Source: Opitutaceae bacterium (GTDB lineage: Bacteria; Verrucomicrobiota; Verrucomicrobiae; Opitutales; Opitutaceae). From it: 18,058 nucleotides of DNA. The notes under the pieces were generated by a model. It was given only the letters and a program-made list of their open reading frames with translations, was not told the origin of the DNA and made no database searches. The DNA lies in assembly GCA_031266495.1 (NCBI GenBank), contig JAISAX010000331.1, positions 1-18,058 of the forward strand, written 5' to 3'. This document shows, one piece after another, positions 15,043 to 18,058 of this stretch (the first letter of the stretch is position 1; every line of letters starts with the position of its first letter). The position numbers and the translations under genes are program-made.

Positions 15043-17946
15043 ATGGTCTCCCGGTTTTTCATCCTGATTGCGTGCGGACTTTTGGTGTTCCCGCCCCCGC
15101 TGTCATCACAGCCGGTTTCCTCCGCCCCCGGCGCCGACCTGAACATCGCCGGTCTGCAACTGAACCCGACAGGGACGTTTTTGTTCGATGGCCTTGATTT
15201 CGGCCTGCTTCATTTCGGCCTGGCGTGGGAACGCACCGCGCAAAAAACCGCCCGGGCAGAACCCGGTTATCCCCGGCGATACCTCGGCGAGCACGGCCCG
15301 ACATGGGAAACCTCCGGCGTTCTGCTTCTGAAGGGATCGGCTGCGTCGCTTTCCTCGCATCAGCGCATGACGGCTCTGGGGGACCGGGCTTTTGAGGTGG
15401 ATTATCAGGTGGTGCCGTTTGCTCCTCCCGATTCCTCGCCGGGAACCGGTGAGGAACATGAACGCGTGCCCACACAGGAATTTTCCCTGGAGGCGAGATT
15501 GCCCGCGACAATGGCCTCGGGGCGGTCACTCCTGATCGATGACACGCCCTGTCTGCTGCCGGCAGAGAGCAAGGGGATGCTCGTGCTTTCGACCACCAGG
15601 GCGCGGACGTTGCGTCTGCCATCGGCCAGCGGCATGGTTCTGGTTGAAGCGGATGACTCCATGCTGGTCCGGGTCGAGGATATGCGCGCATGGAAGTATC
15701 CATCTTTTGATTACAGAGTGCGGATCCGGTTTCCCCTTCATGGCAAGTCGCTGGAAAAAACCGGGATCAGGCTGCGCCTGAGCCACCTTGACAAAGGCGA
15801 TGATCGTACGCCCGTCGTGCCGTCGCCGCCGCTGGTGATGAAGGCTGATGCCGAATGGGCACCCTATGCGCACTCGGTCGAGATCGAATCCGGCAGTGTA
15901 TTCGATTTTTCATTTTTGGCCGACGGTCCCGCCGGGAAATACGGAGCGCTGGTCGCCACGCCCGACGGCCACTTCGAGTTTGTTGCGCGTCCCGGTGAGC
16001 GTGTGCGCTTGTGGGGAGTGAACCTGTGCTTTTCCGCCAATTATCTGGAAAAAAACGAGGCAGATCGTCTCGCAGTCCGACTTGCGGCGTCCGGTTACAA
16101 CACCGTACGTTTCCACCACTACGACGCCGGTCTTGTCGAGAAAGGCAGTCGGTCGGATCGCAACTTCGATCCGGCTCAACTCGACAAACTCGACTACCTT
16201 TTTGCCGCCATGAAGCGGCACGGCCTCTACATCAACCTGGACCTTTTCACCGTGCGCTCCTGGCATTTCACGAAAGAGGAAAAGGCGGAGATGGGTATCG
16301 AAGGGACAAGCAGCGAAAGCGTGTATCAGTTCAAGGCACTGGTGCCTGTTTCCGATGTCGCGTTGGAAAACTGGAAAAATTTCGCCCGCACATTGCTCAC
16401 GCACCGCAATCCCTACACCGGGCTGACATGGGCGGAAGATCCGGCCCTCATCGGTATTTGCCCGATCAACGAGGACGTCCTGGCGGAGGAGCGGATCGCC
16501 CGTATCCCCGCCCTCCATGCGTGCTACCAGGAAGCGTTCGAACACTGGTGGAGTCAGGCGGACAACCGCAGCGGGATATCCGGAAACCGCGACATGGGTT
16601 ATGCCCGTTTTCTTTGCGAACGGCACATTGACACGGACCGGCGAATGCACGGGTTTTTGCATTCGCTCGGGACAAAGGCGCTGCTCACCGGAGTGAATTT
16701 CCAGAACATGCAGTCGCTTGCGTATGTAAGGAAACACTACGATGTCGTGGACAACCACCAGTATTGGGCTCATCCCAAAGGTCTGGCGCGGCGGGAAGAC
16801 GGGAGACGCCTGACCGGTTTTGCCCAGGGAAGCGCGGTGCGTTTCGCAGGGGAGGTGCCGCGCGGCATCATGCAATCCCGCCTGTGGGGAAAACCTTACA
16901 CGGTGACGGAATTCAATTTCCTGTCGCCGAATCAATATCGCGCCGAAGGCGGCGTGCTCATGCCCGCCTATGCCAGCCTCCAGAACTGGAGCGCGCTTTA
17001 TAATTTCGAATACGCCGCGCGCCGCGCCTATGCCATGGATGGAGGAACGGCGCGCACCTTTTCGCTCACCGCCGACCCCGTCGGGCTGCTCGCCGATCGG
17101 GTGTCCGCGTTGATCTTTCGGCGCGGCGACGTCACCCCGGCCCGCCGCGCCATCGGATTCGCGATTCATGCCGCCGATGCATTCCGCCAGGGCAATGCGT
17201 TTGTCCCCGAGGTATTCACGAGGTTGGGGCTTGTCGCCCGCATCGGGTCGGGGACAGGCGCGCCCGAGGAAGAATTGGCCCGCCATGCGCTGGATGCGGT
17301 GGTTGTCAGCGCAACCGGCATGGAACGCGGTTCAACGCCTGCGACTCCGGCCGCAAGACGGATTTACCCGGCGGATGAAGCAACGCTGGTCGAACGCTTG
17401 CAGGGAGACGGGATTTTGCCGCCGGACTCCGTGGACAAAACCGGGACGCGTTTCAGAAGTGACACGGGAGAGATCGAACTGGATGCAAAGGCGGGAACAC
17501 TGAAGGTCGTCACGGGGCGCAGTGAATTGTTTGTGTTGCCCGCGGATCATTCGCTCGACGGAGCCCGGGTGTCGGCAAAAAACGGAAAATCGTTCGCCAC
17601 GGTATCCGTAGTTTCGGTGGACGGACAATTGTTGTCTGAAAGCGGGCGAATTCTGGTCTTGCACCTGACCGACGCGCTCCCTTCGGGAACGCGTTTTACG
17701 CAACCTGACCGGAGCATACTGGAAGCATGGGGCGAACCGCCGCACTTGGTGAAAGCGGGTGAGACGGACATCACGTTACGTCTGGCCGATTCGGAACACG
17801 TGCGGTATCGCGCGTGGGCGGTGGATGCCACCGGTCGTCGCATACGCGAAACGCCATTGCAAAAAACCGGGGCGGGTTGGCTGTTGCGTGCGGAAACCGT
17901 CACTCCGGATGGCGCGCAACTGGCCTACGAAATCGAGCGACAGTGA
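15043..17946 (+). CDS. Secreted clan GH-A glycoside hydrolase (cellulase/GH5-like)
   Basis: Starting at ATG 15043, the 967-residue protein opens with a signal peptide, MVSRFFILIACGLLVFPPPL. The frame extends to ATG 14947, but the extra 32 residues are hydrophilic and would bury the signal. Residues of about 30-280 form a beta-rich N-terminal domain. At about 320 RVRLWGVNLCFSANYLEKNE and then GYNTVRFHHYD begin a TIM barrel of clan GH-A type. CPINED gives the probable acid/base Glu477 and YTVTEFNFLS the probable nucleophile Glu623. A C-terminal beta domain of about 200 residues follows. Clan GH-A retaining enzymes cut beta-linked glycans; GH5, GH2-like or an unassigned family are all possible, and the substrate is not readable. 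It is the last gene of the right-hand run, behind a repeat hairpin. Confidence 0.82.
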   Translation: MVSRFFILIACGLLVFPPPLSSQPVSSAPGADLNIAGLQLNPTGTFLFDGLDFGLLHFGLAWERTAQKTARAEPGYPRRYLGEHGPTWETSGVLLLKGSAASLSSHQRMTALGDRAFEVDYQVVPFAPPDSSPGTGEEHERVPTQEFSLEARLPATMASGRSLLIDDTPCLLPAESKGMLVLSTTRARTLRLPSASGMVLVEADDSMLVRVEDMRAWKYPSFDYRVRIRFPLHGKSLEKTGIRLRLSHLDKGDDRTPVVPSPPLVMKADAEWAPYAHSVEIESGSVFDFSFLADGPAGKYGALVATPDGHFEFVARPGERVRLWGVNLCFSANYLEKNEADRLAVRLAASGYNTVRFHHYDAGLVEKGSRSDRNFDPAQLDKLDYLFAAMKRHGLYINLDLFTVRSWHFTKEEKAEMGIEGTSSESVYQFKALVPVSDVALENWKNFARTLLTHRNPYTGLTWAEDPALIGICPINEDVLAEERIARIPALHACYQEAFEHWWSQADNRSGISGNRDMGYARFLCERHIDTDRRMHGFLHSLGTKALLTGVNFQNMQSLAYVRKHYDVVDNHQYWAHPKGLARREDGRRLTGFAQGSAVRFAGEVPRGIMQSRLWGKPYTVTEFNFLSPNQYRAEGGVLMPAYASLQNWSALYNFEYAARRAYAMDGGTARTFSLTADPVGLLADRVSALIFRRGDVTPARRAIGFAIHAADAFRQGNAFVPEVFTRLGLVARIGSGTGAPEEELARHALDAVVVSATGMERGSTPATPAARRIYPADEATLVERLQGDGILPPDSVDKTGTRFRSDTGEIELDAKAGTLKVVTGRSELFVLPADHSLDGARVSAKNGKSFATVSVVSVDGQLLSESGRILVLHLTDALPSGTRFTQPDRSILEAWGEPPHLVKAGETDITLRLADSEHVRYRAWAVDATGRRIRETPLQKTGAGWLLRAETVTPDGAQLAYEIERQ

Positions 17947-18058
17947 CCGGATGGTGCATGTCCGCGCCGGAGGTTGCAGGAGGTCGTCGGGTCTGCGGAG
18001 TGCGGTGGCGATTTGTGTGAGGCCGGTGCGGATACGATTATCGGGGGGGGGGGGGGGG
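17947..18058. other. Non-coding end of window with terminal G16 run
   Basis: No gene is supported after the glycosidase stop. The last 16 bases (18043-18058) are all G, like the other long G runs here, and probably mark a contig end where assembly failed. On the minus strand the reading PDNRIRTGLTQIATALRRPD follows the C run and resembles a helical protein C terminus, but it finds no stop before entering the glycosidase gene, so it is not called. Confidence 0.6.

Overview
The window looks like a carbohydrate-utilisation region from a high-GC member of the Verrucomicrobia, most likely an Opitutaceae-type bacterium. That assignment is an inference from four things seen together: two PEP-CTERM proteins, two short prepilin-type 'FTLIEL' proteins with a C-terminal DGHV motif, LacI- and AraC-type regulators transcribed away from secreted carbohydrate-active enzymes, and almost no Shine-Dalgarno sequences. 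No rRNA, tRNA, CRISPR array or intact mobile element was seen.

Left locus (1-7377). A LacI-type regulator on the + strand (6307-7377) is divergent from a minus-strand operon. In transcription order the operon holds a secreted heparinase II/III-type polysaccharide lyase (4063-6216), a PEP-CTERM protein (3117-4043), an inverted-repeat element (about 2969-3100), a sugar-type MFS transporter (1586-2935), a pseudopilin-like protein (909-1589, ATGA overlap with the transporter) and the N-terminal part of a glycyl-radical enzyme that runs off the window (1-843). This reads as cut, surface handling, import and anaerobic catabolism of an acidic polysaccharide. The 90 bp between lyase and regulator holds two palindromes and a plausible promoter.

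Middle (7378-10119). A 315-bp stretch carries a possible reverse-transcriptase remnant and a long hairpin ending in a G11 run. It is followed by an apparently unrelated P1B-type metal-exporting ATPase with SPC and HEGST motifs, which point to the P1B-4 (Co/Fe/Zn) group.

Right locus (10194-17946). A 641-residue protein consists of two complete AraC-type regulators fused through a proline linker. It is divergent from a + strand run of a PEP-CTERM protein with autotransporter-type beta repeats (12306-14000), a second pseudopilin (14012-14869) and a secreted clan GH-A glycoside hydrolase (15043-17946). A near-perfect operator (11-bp arms, 4-bp spacer) lies in the divergent intergenic region. The two loci share one plan: regulator, PEP-CTERM protein, pseudopilin and CAZyme.

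The most unusual feature is a family of C-rich (minus strand) low-complexity inserts. They sit in frame inside three minus-strand genes and close to several others. An exact 12-mer, GAGAGGCGGGAG on the + strand, occurs four times and is always read as x-Pro-Ala-Ser. The inserts make proline linkers in the MFS central loop, twice in the lyase and, in a related form, at the junction of the AraC fusion. Long G runs also precede the MFS start and end the window. A second repeat family (GTAGGGGCTT hairpins with a shared flank) occurs in both loci, and a third, palindromic repeat has become part of the coding sequence of the right-hand pseudopilin.
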